From Beta vulgaris subsp. vulgaris (Eukaryota > Streptophyta > Magnoliopsida > Caryophyllales > Amaranthaceae), in the NCBI RefSeq assembly GCF_026745355.1, contig NC_079205.1:4986332-5050331 (forward strand): a stretch of DNA of 64,000 nucleotides, written 5' to 3'. The notes below the pieces were generated by a model that searched no databases, was not told where the DNA came from, and was given only the letters and a program-made list of their open reading frames with translations. Below are positions 10,340 through 23,432 of this stretch, piece by piece; the stretch's first letter is position 1; each line of letters opens with the position of its first letter. Position numbers and translations under genes: made by a program.

Positions 10340-10642
10340 TGTATGTGTAATTTAGTTTAGTTCAGTTTAGTTCAGGTTAGTTTAGTTCAGGTTAGTTTAG
10401 TTTTTTTTGCTAAAGAGAACAGAACCTAAATTGAATTGAATTGGATTGAACAAAATTGAATTGAACTGAACTTAATTGATTGGAGTTGAACTGAACCAAA
10501 CTGAACTGAACTAAAAAGAAGTTGCGAGTTTAATATCATTATTATTAAGTATTATAATTATTCTTATTATAAGTATTAAGGATTCTAACTATTAAGTATT
10601 ATTAGTAGTAGTAGTACTATTATTATTAGTAGTATCATTTTA

Positions 10643-10679
<37 letters not shown>

Positions 10680-12400
10680 TATTATTATTATTATCAATTT
10701 TTTCTATACATTAACTGTTGTTTGGACACTTTATACATAATTTGAACATATCATAGTAAAATAAATGTTTGATTTGAAGCTAATAATAATATCGATACAA
10801 TTTGTTTGAATAAAGTGACGTTTGATTTGAAGCTAATTTTTTAGATTAAAGTGTAGTAATTGTAAAAGCTATTTAAACAACTATATTAAGGAGAATTCTT
10901 AATGTACCTTCAAAAAAAAGAAGTATGTATATTGTATGATAATTAAGGAGAATTTATGTATTAATTTGGTTGCATAGTGTAGTTTAGTATTTAGCGATTT
11001 CTAAATAGCAGGATGTTGACTTAAGTAGTATGTATATTGTATGATAATTACGCAATATATTTTTAAAAGGAAGAAATTATTTGTGGGTGCATCTATGCAT
11101 ATAATGTAGTAACTCGTCTATATTTTTGAAAGAGACTTGTTTGATTTGGAAATACAAATGAATCTAGTTATTTATATGTATAATTCTACATAGATTTATC
11201 ATGACAATGCAATCTAATATTTTGAGATGTATAGATACTATTTTAGCAACTGAATCGAAATTTAAAAGTGTTACGATTAAGAGGGAAATCTATACAAATA
11301 CATTTGCTAGAATTAAGAGACTTGTTGGGTTTGAAAACTCAATAGTTTGCAAATGTGAATGAGTCGTTACGCATAAGGTAGAAAGTAGCCAGCATTCTAA
11401 ATAGACGTTTACAGGCTAGAAACGATGTAGGCTAGCATTAACGTTTTAAAGAAATTGTGATAAGGTTGAAATGCAAGCATATTTCCATAAACGGTTTGCA
11501 TTTTAGAAATGTGTTTTAAGTTGTTTCCTCCGACATTAGATTGCTCTGTTAGCTGAGCTTTCAAAAAAAGGGCGGACACTACCTAAAAGTATTCACCATA
11601 AAAGGTAATTCATAATAATCTAAGCACAAACCATTGATTGGCAAGTAATAAAGGTGTTGTATAGGAATGAAGCTAATTAGAGGGGAGTTCCAACTGAGGA
11701 TAAGTACTTGAAATTGAAAAGGTAACATAAGTCAGGCTTACAGATTTAATAAGTTCATGCGGATGCTTAGTAAGAGTGTTTACCCGCCAAAAAGGGCACC
11801 AAAAAAAAAACTACTTGCCTAACAACCTTAACACTTACGACTTGCCTTTTAAAACCCAAAATGAACAATATATGGCAAGTAGTAGGGGTTCGTATAGGAA
11901 CAAAAGAACTTGGTTTGAGCTAACAACACAAAAGGTTATGTTCCTATCAGAAGCCCGCTTAATTCCAAAAGAAAGATAGTTTCATTGTTCTGCTAGTTCC
12001 AACGAATAGCCTTAGGAACCCAGGTCAGGATCTTATTCCGTGCAAGTGCGGTTGCTGGGCCGATTTGTAAGAGGAAGGGTGTTGTGCTCAGGTGATGCGC
12101 GATGGGCTCGAATTTGAACATTCCCTGCATTAGTTAACAGTTACATTTAGTTAAGAGAAACCTTGTAAGGGGAAGGAAGTTAGGAGACGTTGCTGTACTA
12201 TTACACAAAGGTAGGTGTCAGTTTGTAAATTGATATAAGTTAACATAAGTATGTTTCACATAATCACAACCATATAAGCAACTACATTACTATTCAAGCT
12301 TGGGTTAACATAAGACAATATATTAGATTTTCCTATTCGGCTGGTAACTTTTATTAGATTTTACTATTCTACCTTGTGTTACTATTAGACTGGTGACTTA
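10340..12400. other. Helitron-internal non-coding DNA
   Basis: MITE-like GAACT words at 10350-10515, ATT-rich sequence at 10540-10700, then unique AT-rich sequence with the second copy of the duplicated segment near 11340-11905. No supportable gene. Confidence 0.45.
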
Positions 12401-12429
12401 TATTAGATTTAATAAGGTGGTAACTGTAT

Positions 12430-14490
12430 TGTAAAGTGTTCTATACTCACAGTAGTGATCTGAGCATATATCTCAGACGCTGGTAGCTTGAATAGTGCTT
12501 CACACTCTTGTGTAAAAGCTGTGAAGGTCATTTCCCTGTATCATCAGTGGCGTCGAATTTGAAAGTATCCTATAGAGGGCGGAGGGGACAAATGTGTGAG
12601 CATGGACATGAAAATGGTATAGGTAGAACTGTAGGTTTATGAAAGATACCTAGGAGTCGCTATGCATTTCTCTTTGTTGCAGAACTTGCACGTGTAGGAG
12701 ACGTCGCAATCATTTTCAGTCCGCTTGCCAACAATTGTTACAGCCAACATATGGGACAATCCTAGAGCGTTCCGGTTCAGGAATCGTTACCTTGATCCAA
12801 TGCTTTTCTTCTTGTAGTGTATTTCCTACCTAAGATCATAGAAGAACGATGCATACTACTCAAGTGGTTTTTGAAAGTGATTTCCACGCCACAACAAGGA
12901 ACACAGAAACGTGGTTTGTTCATTGTGGGTGTGTTCTGAATATATACAACATCATATCACTAACAGGTGCATCTATTACCTCTTTTTACTTGATCGCATC
13001 TATCGTTAGGATTTCATTGTGCTGAGCAGGATTTCGAACCTCATAGATGCGCGCCATACGTTCAAGCACCAGTGGACCTTTTTCTTCAGACATGCAAACA
13101 TGTTTGGGAACACATTAGATGTATGTTAGCAAAGGGGGTGGGTGAAAGGAACATACCATTTGCGGAGCACATTTGCTCTTTCTCCAACTGGGTTTCGATG
13201 AAACTCGGTTGCCATGGTGGTTGACAGTGAAAATCCTGGAAGCAAGGTTTGAGTATTTAGGGTAAGCACAGCTACATATTTAAAGCAAGGATTTACAATC
13301 TGGTATTTCAGGTTTCCTGGGGAAGTGAAGGATTAACTACTCTATAGGGAGCAGGCCCTAACAAGCATTGATGGTAGTCTTAGGAAGTCAAGTAGAATTA
13401 GCCAACATTTTAAATTAAAAGAAGCAGGAATTTAGCTATGAGTAAGTGGCTGTATAGCTTTGCATTTGATTTATTGTAAGATATCACCTTTGTGGCAGAT
13501 GGTTTAAGGGATGTGAAGCCAAAATGAGGGCTGGTCCAACCCATGATTTCAGGAGGCTAGCTTCTGTTCCTGTGAGATATCCCATACTGATATGGTTAAG
13601 GGCTGGTCAGTGCTGCAAAAGGGAAAGGTTGAGCTTTAGTGTTAAAGCGGTTATAAAAGACACGTGCATGCGTGGGGCAGCAATGTAAACCTGGGGTCAG
13701 TGATCACAATTTCCCGAACTTGGTGTGCAACACCAGATGGGTTGTGATTGTCCGCGTTTCCTCAACAAACAAGACTATGCCTAGACATCTGCACAATGTG
13801 AGTACATGGTTAGGATATGTGTATGACAATGTACATTACAAAGGGAATAGGGCTGAGTACGAATCGATCGCCAGGATCGTAGTGCGCGGAATAGCAGCTA
13901 TCGATACGTACTCAGGTTCAAATGACTTTGCTTCAGGGTCTAAGGGCTGGATTGTGGCTTGACCGCCAAAACTCATTTGGCAGTCGTCATCCCGAGTGGC
14001 ATAGCGGCCTAACAACGGTTTCAGGGGTGCATTTGCAATCTCGTACTCCTGATTGCTTTTGAAGACAGATTCATATTCTTCGATCTGGTTCTCAAACAGT
14101 GCTCCACGCATTGTGTTGCCCTGACATTCATATCAGAGGTGTGTAAGGTACTTATTATGATGCACAGGTAAATACATGTATGGCAGGCATATGGTGATTT
14201 ACAAGTAAATGTGGACTGTGGGTGAAGTCATTGGAATAGCAGTCTACATTGTCTGGCCCAAGACTTGAACAATGGGAAATGAAGTATATAATAAGGAAGC
14301 TACCTTCTCATCTTCAAAGAGTAATTGTTGGTACCGAGTCTTTTTCTGAGGTGAAATCAGCGTTCGTGATTTTTCCTTGAGCTTCACCTTGACCTTATAG
14401 GCCTTTGTTGTGGGAGTCAGTTTGTCGAGATAAGTTTTTTCAGGTTCATGCTGCAAACAAAGGAGTATGCACAAGTGTGAAAAGGACAAA
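12430..14490 (-). pseudogene. RPA70-like single-strand DNA-binding gene remnant carried by the Helitron
   Basis: Exon-like pieces on the minus strand follow the order of plant replication protein A large subunits. About 14460-14305 holds YLDKLTPTTKAYKVKVKLKEK, the N-terminal OB-fold start. About 14111-13836 holds an OB fold with YEIANAPLKPL, then TIQPLDPEAK..EPEYVSIAAIP. About 13700 has VREIVITDP, and about 13600-13560 has QPLTISVWDIS. About 13095-12985 is another exon-like piece. About 12720-12650 carries zinc-ribbon-like YTCKFCNKEKCIATPRY, and about 12540-12455 has MTFTAFTQECEALFKLPASEIY, the C-terminal OB fold. In-frame stops and frame changes interrupt several pieces. RPA-like genes are known passengers of autonomous plant Helitrons. 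I am confident of the family, less so of exon borders. Confidence 0.7.
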
Positions 14491-17400
14491 TATAGGAGTT
14501 AGCTGGAAAGTATGGTAAAAAGAAAGAGTTACAAAGGTCCAAGGCAAAGTGTGTTAGTAATACAGTTAAACAGGGAGTTTTTTTTTTTTTGTAAAGTGCA
14601 AGACTTGTAGTTTTGTTTGTTAGTAAAACGTGGAAGCTTGCAAACAATTTAGGAACACAACTTTCAATCTTACCTGTGGGGCACCTTGCCATGCACAAAA
14701 ATGAATAAGAGAAATGGCTACACATTATAATAATTAAGATAACAAGGTTGCTCAAATTAGATAGATTTTGTTTCCCCCTTATCAGTTAGTAATTTCAAAA
14801 AAAAAGTTTGGAAGGATAGTGGATCATGTTGGCAGTAGAACTTGTAGGCTTTTAAGCAATAGGTTGGACATTTTTGTGTCCAATTATATGTTTTTAGAGT
14901 AGGTTTGGCATGGCAGAATTTGTATTAGGAAAATAGTTTTGAAATTTAATAATTCTGATAACAAATTCTCTAAAGGAGATAGTTTTTGTTTTCTCTTTTA
15001 AGTGTTGTTTCCTCATCCCAAAAACTCAGGAACATGATATGCTAAGCAGACATGCTAAACGTTTTTTTCCCCCTAGCAAGAGTGCACAACACTGACAAGG
15101 GAAGCATACATTTCTCTAGGTTGTAAGGAATTAGTTAGTTGTTGCAATGTAGTGTGGAAAAAGAAGGGAAAGCAAATCAGTGGAGTGGAATATGCAGCAA
15201 TTACATTGAATAACAGCTTAACAGAGGAAAAATTCAGAGCAGGTAAACCATAAATGCTAATAATTGGAAGACATGAGTGTAAAAATGTAAATGTGCCAAA
15301 CAAAACAGTACAAAAGGCAGTGGAAAGGAGCAAAAGAGGAGTTATTGAAGTAAAAAATAATTATCGGAGCAAGGAAAAAGCCATTGAAAAGCAAACTCAC
15401 CTTGAATTACTTTGTGAGCTTTAATTTCCTGGAGGGAGACCGTTGTAAACTACTAAATCTGGTACTCAGGGATTTAAGTATGATATACTTACAAGGTAGA
15501 GGTGAGTAAAAAGAGGGAAAAGGAGGACACCTAGTAGGGTGTGAACAGTTTATTGTCGACTTCATTCTGTCCTTTTGTAGATAAAGTAGCATTGTGGAGA
15601 TCTTTGAGACATGTATTTAAGTACAGAAGATATGATTCATCAGTACCAATAGTACAAGGTGTACTTTTCCACTGTTATGCTTACCTTTTTCCAGAAAGTA
15701 TGTGTACTTTTACACTACTTAGTGTGTTAGAAAAGGCAACCAATCCACATGTTCAGTACAAAATAGTAGTTTATTAGTTGGCCGTGGCACTACATTCTAT
15801 ACATATTTATCTATAAAAATGAAGGGAAAATGTAGTACTCTTTTCACCATGGAAACTATTTTCTTTATGGCAGCCTCAATAATAATGCTTTTAGACAGTT
15901 TTTCTGAGTTAAGAACAATTAAAGAGTGTTAGAAGTTTGATAGGTACGCCAATTTAACAGGGAACACACTGTCAATTAAATATATCTGTTTTTTGCTTTT
16001 TTTTCAAAGGATGAGCTTGCTGTTCTAGCCAGACAACACTCTAGCATGGCCTGCCCTGGTGGTTTGATTCGCTTAGGTAGTTTGTACACGTGGTCGAATA
16101 AGTAATCTGCTATGGTAATTAAGCTAATCTAATATCTGATATGATTAGCATTAGCGGAATCTATTAGACTAACATTAAGAAACTGTCCTTCAACATACAC
16201 ACAATAGAAGTTGAGCAACCATTAGAGCTGAAGAATAGGGGTAGGGAACAGGCATAAAAGCTATTCAGAAGTCAACATAGAGTTACCTGGTACAAAGGCA
16301 AAATTATAGTTATACACTTATACCTGAATCCTTGAGGTGGAGATGGTTTGTAGGAGGAAAGCATTCTTTCTTAGTGCAGCCTTAGAACAGAGGTATTTTA
16401 GTTCTATTTTTGGAATCAATATCTCATTTCACATCTACTTTTCCATTAAAATAGTAGTGAAATACTTTGTCATCCAATTCATATCGTACCAGAGTCTTAA
16501 CTCAAATAACATCAATTATTTTTAATTGGATGACAAAGGATAAATCACAATTTACTAAAACTCTGTGCATTAATTAATCTTTAAAATGATATGAAAGAGT
16601 ACATATTTTTCTGGTACGAGGGTTTAAACTAATTCATGGTCTAGCAACCAATTCCAATATTTACTTGAAGATATTGAAAGTAGGGGCCTTGTGTGAGAGT
16701 AACTCACTACCTACTTAAAAAAAATAAAGAGAGAATACGTCGATCGCACGTGTGTCTACCGTTTCCAAGAATAAAACGTATGAATTTAACTCATGGGCTA
16801 TGCCGCATTCACAAGGCTTGGCATACATACATTACATATATATGATATAGCAACAAGCCAACAAGATCATCTACACTCCAAGTTAAGGCATTGAAGACCA
16901 ACTTTACCAGTGAACTATACATTGTTCTCAAGTAAACAACAGCAACACAATATGAATCAGGATACACTGTCAAAAAAAAATATGAATCAGGATAAATGTT
17001 GATGACGGTATGCTTGAAGTCTTATTGATTTTCCAAAACCTGCTAAAATCAATTGCAGGAAAGCAACTTTCCTACTGTGGACTATGTAATTATATATGTG
17101 CAGATTTGTTTTTGAGAGTGCAATTCATACTCATGACTCATGAGACAATTTACAGCCCAACAAGAAATCTTGTTGGATAGAACTTATTCAAGGGTCACAC
17201 AATAATCTTGGAGACCATAGAATCATAGATGATGTATCTAGACATAACAATCAGGTCAATGGGACAGATTTGGACTTGTTTCAAACAATTTTGGGTCCTG
17301 CTTAACCATATACTACTTTCTCCGTTTCGTTTTGAATGCAACAAATGGGTATTATTTGTGAGATATAAAATATTCATTTGTTGCATTTAAAAAGAATCGG

Positions 17401-18390
17401 ATGAAGTACAAGTTATTTAAAACACAAGATAATAATAAGCAATGATAATTGGATCAAATCGTGTCAACTTCGGGTTGTTGCCTTCGACTTTCTCTCAATA
17501 ATTTTAGGTTAGGTTCATATCATATAAATAGACCTAAAACAAAGTATCATGCCATCAAGAATTATATATAAGTCTTGCTAAGAAACCTACTTCGACATTA
17601 TTACAAATAACATGAAAAGAAGAGGGAAAACAAAGTACAAGCTTAAACAAAGTAATTGATTATAGGACAGACTACAGTGTAATTGATTAGAAACGTAAGG
17701 ATCAATCATGCACTCGAAAATGAAAACACTATTAACAAGTCATAGGGTCAAACCCTCATATATTCGTAGTTTTAGGAGTCACTTCAAGTTAAGCAATTAC
17801 CAAACTGTTTAGGTAGTTACCTGAGGTGTTTTTTTTTTCCGGGCAAAAGTAAAGTGGAGCAGCACATTAGCAGGAACTACGATGCAAAACGCAATGCAGC
17901 ACAATAGGTTCACGAGCATGGGTTAAATGTTTAAATAAATGTTCTACAAAATGCCCTTAAGGATGTATGCGAACTTCACGGACAAGATGGCAACTGTTGC
18001 ACGTAACAAAAAGGTATTTATGTTTGTTTACTGGGAATGCAGGCCTTGATAATTAGAGCACCTATTCAGAGTAGGTCAAACAAAGGAATAGTCATTTAAG
18101 AAGCACTGGTAAGTCCTACAACAATTCCCTGGCTAATTCAACTATTGAACAGATGGTATGTGCGCTATAAGTGTAGTAGCTTCTTTGTAAAATGTTAGTG
18201 AAATAAGCAGACTTACCAATGGAGGCAAAAGTTCAAGATAGATAGTTCAAACGTTGTTTCTTCTAGTATATCGCAAACCCAAAACACCCTGCAATATAAA
18301 GCACGAGTTATTAGTAACAGATTTGTAAGCAAACATACAAAGTTTCAGTGATGGAAATGCAGCAAAGTGTGGCGCACCATGAAGCGGTTG
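14490..18390. other. Non-coding interval between the two Helitron genes
   Basis: AT-rich with many short minus-strand frames but no recognised domain. It probably holds introns, 5' sequence of the RPA-like gene, or inserted DNA. A small degenerate Stowaway lies at 17316-17406. Confidence 0.4.
17316..17406. mobile_element. Short degenerate Stowaway-like MITE
   Basis: The 91-bp segment folds on itself. The left arm CTTTCTCCGTTTC...TGCAACAAATG matches the complement of the right arm, with TA on each side. The centre is only about 30 bp. Arms differ at several bases. Confidence 0.6.
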
Positions 18391-18393
18391 TAA

Positions 18394-21300
18394 CTATATA
18401 ATGCCAGCCTTTTCTAACACTTTAAAAGAAACTACATTCTTAACAGCAGCGGTTTGATCTTGTGGAGATGAATTTGACAGGACCTTAACTTTACTTGATT
18501 TTCGTGCGCATGACAAGCCAACGTAAAGGTGATCGTGTGAGAAACAAGGCCGGTGCAGATATAAGCCCACTTGGTTGAGGGTTTGACCCTGTGACTTGTT
18601 AATAGTCATTGCAAAGCTGAGTTTGATAGGAAATTGTTTTCGTTGGAATTGGAAAGGGTAATTGGCTGAGACAGATGGTCGAGATTTATGCGGGGCAAAA
18701 ACACATACTCTCCCTGTGGTGACCAATTATAATGACACATTCAATAATGTTGGGGAAGAAGCGTTTACATATCAAGCGCGTACCATTGCACATACCAGAA
18801 GCAGGAGCAAGGTTACGTAGCAGAATAACTGGGATGTTGCTTTTAACACTAATTCATGGGGGCTCATACCGCCTGGGCAAAGGGTATTTAAAAATTCAGA
18901 TGGATATATGTTACAAGCGTCATCGAGAAGCATATCAAAACTCTTGTAGATAACTGCTTCTCCAGGGAATTTGTTTATGAGATCATTGTTAATCGCATCA
19001 ACATCTTCATTCATAGGGGTCAGAATTGCGCGATCTGTGAAAATATTGTCGCAAAAATTCCCTGCACTGATTTCTGGGAAGACGCTTTCCACAAGTTTAC
19101 CTAGGCAATCGGGGCTTGCATCAAACGGGAGAACAATCTGTGAAGGTAATTTAATAGTCGCGACTTCAGCAGTCTGTAAAGATCCATTGCCAAGTGCAAG
19201 CAAGAATTCAGAGAATGGTTGGTCTTCTCTAGCACGCATATTTTCAGTTAGGCTGAAGCGCGTCAATGTGGGCCATAGGGCAGATGATACAAGGCTTGCT
19301 TCAACAGCTTCAGCTTGAGTGTATGCGGTACAATAGGCAACACCTGCCGGAAATCACCACCAAAAACAATTACTTTGCCTCCAAACGGGACGTTGGGATC
19401 ACACAAGTCTCGTAGCAATAGATCAAGTGATTCTATGTTTTCCTTTCGTGCCATTGAAGACTCATCCCAAATTATCAAACATGCTTCTTTCAACAGTGCT
19501 GCGAGGCCGCTTTGTTTGGACACATTGCAGGCTTTCGAAACGGTATGATCAAGAGGTATTTTAAACCGAGAATGTGCAGTACGACCAGTGACTATGTTTG
19601 CTGCAGCAATTCCTGATGTTGCCACTGGGAGAACAATTTTGTTCATTAGTCGTACTTCTGCATATAGTGCTTGGTATAGGTATGTCTTCCCCGTTCCTCC
19701 CGGTCCATCTACAAAAAAAAGCAGCACATTTGCCTGTTCGAATGTGGTCCATAATAGAATCAAATGCCTCTTTTTGCTTACAACTCAAATTTTTCCGTGC
19801 TTCTTTATACTCAGCTGGTATCGGTGCATCAAGTGCATCAATAATATCTTTAGTTCTTCTAATCTCATCGCTTTCAGGGCCCTTCAAACCATGTAGGTCG
19901 AATTCCTCCAAAGTTTTTCCCATTTCTTCAAGGAGTCGTTCAACTGATTTTATAGTTAGTTGTGCAACCTTAGAGGGTTCGCGTGGAAATTTTCGTCCAA
20001 AGTCTTCAGATAGGTGTGTGTAGAACTGATGCCACAAGGCTAGAGGGTTGCTAGGTTTGCAGAATATCAAGATCGTTGTAAATAAACGGCGCAGCGCACC
20101 AGGCATTTCAATGCCAGTGGCCTCCATGCACTGTACAACAGAATCATCTTCTTCAAGTAGGCCTAATTTCAATGTTGTTTCTTGGAATGATGCACATAGG
20201 TAACCGTTCACGGTTCATAGGTCGTCAAATGACTTAGGCCCACGTACATGGGTTAGAAGGAGGCGGAGGAAATACCGCTCACCCTCCGCAGGCACAACAA
20301 ATGTTAGGCGGCCAACAACAAATTTTTTTTGAACTCTTTTAGTCCATGTCTTTGCAGATGCAGTCCACACATAATGTTCTGGGAACTCTGAGTACAAGAA
20401 CTGTGATGCATCATCGTGAGTTGCATTCATCTTGAAAAACTCAGTGAGAGACGTGCGCGTTCGTGTATCGTTTGCTACAATGCCAGCAAGTTGTTCTTGC
20501 GGTTTGAACTGGACTGTTTGTGCATTAGGCAAATGAATCTGTAAAGGGAGTACAGGAGGATACATTTTAAAGAGGTCGAACAAAAAAATCCTCCAAGCAG
20601 CCTCACACGGTGAAACCCATCGCCCAGTTTAAAACTGTTGGATTTCATCAACTGGTTTGGGGTCTTGCTGAGCCGAAACAACAAAAGATATTTTGTCATG
20701 CCTTTGTAAACATACTTGTATATGTACTTCACTGCTTGGATGGTTAAGCAAACTTCAACATTCAAGTGACAATCAAAAAGAGCAGAGAGGTAAGGGTTGT
20801 ATGGAATAACCCATCTATTATCCATTGCAAACTTGCGAATAATGGGATTCTGACCATCGTTTCTCCGCCTATAAAGCGGAAAGCCATTCTCATGCGTACT
20901 TGTTTCTTCTTGGAATGTCTTGGATACCCATACTTGCATACTCCTGGGCTACTTTTGTGTTTCATGCAAGGGCATTCAGGTTCGCTGCGCCACATGGGCC
21001 ATGCATCATGTGGCTTAAAATTATTTTGCGCAAGTGAGGGTTGCTCTCATCAGGAATTTCAGCACTTATAAACTTGTCAAATACATTAGATTCTTTAACT
21101 TTGTAAGATGGCTTCATAATCAGCAATAGATGTGCATGCGGCAAACCCCGCTTTTGAAATTCAACAACATATGTATATGCTGCAATTTCCCCTAACACAC
21201 TGTCCTCAACTATCAGTTTTTTCAATGCGATTAGTTTTGCGCGGAAAACGCGAGCAACTAAATCTGGCCGGTGCTGAGCTTGCTCACCCGGGGCAAGGTG

Positions 21301-22752
21301 CTCTTTAATTTCAGGCCAATTTGGATTGCATGTCATTGTAACAAATAGGTCAGGTTTGCCATAGCGTTGCACAAGAGCTATGGCATTTAAGTAGCGTCGT
21401 TTCATGTCACGGGGCCCGCCAAGAAAAGTGGGCGGCAGGATGACCCTATGCCCGACATTTGCACCGCTATTCTCACCACCATCAAAGCAGTATAAGATGC
21501 CTTGATACAATTCTGCCCTAATTGTTGATTGGTTGTTCCTGAAGAAATCCAAACGCGTGTTTTCAAGCTTAACATACATATCAACGATGAACTGTTGGAA
21601 CAAGCGACACGCTCATAAAATGTAGTTCCCAGGCCGCATCTGTAAGACGTATGCGTAGTATTCTCTACAAGAAATCTAGGTCCGGCTTGTTTTAACCTGC
21701 GTTGCAACTACACAAGGAGGGTACAAGTTGTAACAAAAAAGCAATTTTGTGGACACAAGGCAGTATAAGCTAGTATTGGAGAAACTAAACTAACCAGCAG
21801 CTTCAGCGGATAAGAGGTCATAAACATCGTTGGCCAATGCAGAAGCGATACTCAGCTCAGCAGGAGTATTTTGCCTACGACGACCACTTTTCTTTTTTTT
21901 TTAGCCCGTGGTGCCACCCACAATCACCATAAGGGCGAAGCAGGGGGTATTGTAATGGATCATAGCACCCGTAGTAGTGCATGATCCTGTGTTCACGTTC
22001 TGCCTTGCCGTGGACAATAATGTCGGTCCACCAGTTGCACTGGTTGCTGAATCTTCAGCCCATATGACAGCGACCTCTTCAGCAGTTGGGGCATTGTAAA
22101 CACGCTAGTCAAGGACGGGATCCTTATTTAGGTGTATTTCCATGTGCTCTACAACGTCTAGCTCGCGCAGGGATCTGAAAAATTTCGCATATGGATTGTA
22201 CTGCATGATATCCATCAAGATACCTATTACGTCAGGCCTCAATTCAGGGAAAAGGTTCAAACTGTTTTGTGATTCGTGTTGCGCATCATAGAAGTACAGT
22301 TGCAAGAATTGAGGCTTATGGTCATTTGGCAATAGATTAGGTATGAAATGGTAGATTTGGCCATGTAATTTGAATACATAAATGCCTTTTTGAGTGCATG
22401 AATCAAAATTGCCACCGAGAGAGCTAAATGCAAACAGGTTATTGTACAGACGCGAATATGTTCTGAAGTGCATAGCATCATCGTCATGTGAAGTAAACAA
22501 CCTAATGAGCTCTGATGGGAACGAATTGGATGCAATTTCAACGTCACCGTCAGAACAACAGAACCCAGGCGGTTCGTAGAAGAACCTAACTGCAGAACAT
22601 TTGACACAACGTTCTGCAGGGGAAGGACCAGTGCTGCTGTTGGCATCTGCTGCCCAACATTCATAGCAGCCCCAACTGGTAGAGCCGTAAAGAACAATAA
22701 GCCAACCATATGCACAACACACTATATAGAAATTTAGAAACAACAAAAGCAA
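18394..22752 (-). pseudogene. Helitron Rep-helicase (RepHel), disrupted
   Basis: This family initiates rolling-circle-like transposition with a HUH nuclease fused to a Pif1/RecD-type helicase. Pieces run in order on the minus strand. 22700-22105 has Cys-rich motifs and LRPDVIG.LMDI. 21707-20962 is the Helitron-like N domain, including the nuclease motif RGLPHAHLLL. 20939-20620 has the tyrosine motif VKYIYKYVYKG. 20583-19700 is the linker. 19763-19263 carries Walker A (GPGGTGKT), Walker B (LIIWDESSM) and GGDFRQVLPI. 19266-18772 has LTENMRA. 18726-18394 has MTINKSQGQTL and a degenerate ALSRA (GLSCA). Damage includes an in-frame TGA at about 20218 where Arg is expected, a frameshift at an A run near 19717, and further shifts near 18800 and 20600. 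It is non-functional as it stands. Confidence 0.85.
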
Positions 22753-22785
22753 GCGTGCGCAGAAGCGTTATTTACTTTCTTTTTT

Positions 22786-23432
22786 TTTTTTTTTTGACGC
22801 TTGACTCGAGTTTGTTTTGGTAGTGCTCCAGCATCAGCTATGCTGGGTAACATACGAGTCATGGTATATTGTCTAGAGTCAAGCGCCGGGCTCAAAATAC
22901 CTTCACCACTGGTTCCAACTGCATGTTCTTGCAAGCCTCGCATTACCTGGGCAAACAAAGCTGTTAAGTATCTAAACTCAACGACAGAGAACGATAACCT
23001 ACCTTGGAAAAAGGAAAGTAGCTCATGGGGTTTACGTGTTTTGGGTAGGAATCTAACTGTTTGCAGTGTACTTAGAGGCAAGCAGGCTAAGGTAAAATCT
23101 CAACTTTAACCTAACAATTGAAGGAGACCGGGAACTCTAACCTGAGCTGTGTCTGTTTTTTTAAAAGGAATTCTATGAACAATACAACAATACATGCTAA
23201 CTTCAGTTATCTAGACCATTGTATGCTGCAGTTACAAGCACCACATATATTGAACCATTTGAAGCAGTAGTTATTGAAAAAGTTTTTTTGGAAAGTACCC
23301 ATAGAAGTGATCTTGGGCGGCGCTTGGATCCAATTTAGGGCGTGGTGGGAGCTTCCATGGCTCTTGGAAAGGAAATGGTGATTCCTGCAGTTTTTCAGAC
23401 CGGAGAACAACAGGGTCATTGCAGAATATTAA
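22786..23432 (-). pseudogene. Possible 5' exons of the RepHel gene or a separate small gene
   Basis: Two minus-strand blocks look like exons. One at about 23432-23299 begins after TTTCAG, is Pro-rich (LQESPFPFQEPWKLPPRPKL) and ends before a GT. One at about 22947-22786 begins after TTGCCCAG and ends in a basic run (KQTRVKRQKKKKKK), which looks like a nuclear localisation signal. They lie just upstream of the RepHel zinc-finger block in the same orientation, so they may be its N-terminal exons. I do not recognise the sequence. Confidence 0.35.

Larger units (their letters stand above)
8430..11900. repeat. Duplicated Helitron-internal segments about 2.9 kb apart
   Basis: About 8430-8720 resembles 11340-11590; shared words include 'gcatttctccataa-cggttt', 'gcattttagaaatg' and 'gctctgt.agctgagct'. 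About 8976-9045 resembles 11836-11905 (shared 'ccttttaaaacccaaaatga' and 'tatggcaagtagtaggggt'). The order is the same, so this is one diverged direct duplication loaded with later insertions. No coding potential is seen. Confidence 0.6.
8090..22752 (-). mobile_element. Plant Helitron, minus orientation; 3' end at 8090, 5' end unresolved
   Basis: On the minus strand the 3' terminus reads hairpin, short linker, then CTAG followed by host T. The hairpin stem is CCGCGCGC / GCGCGCGG and the linker is TGCAACAA, with CTAG at 8093-8090. This is the canonical Helitron end. Upstream on the same strand lie an RPA-like gene remnant and a Rep-helicase gene remnant, the cargo known for autonomous plant Helitrons. 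The 5' TC end could not be fixed; the element extends at least to the Rep-helicase start and may run past 23.4 kb. Several MITEs are nested inside. Confidence 0.7.
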
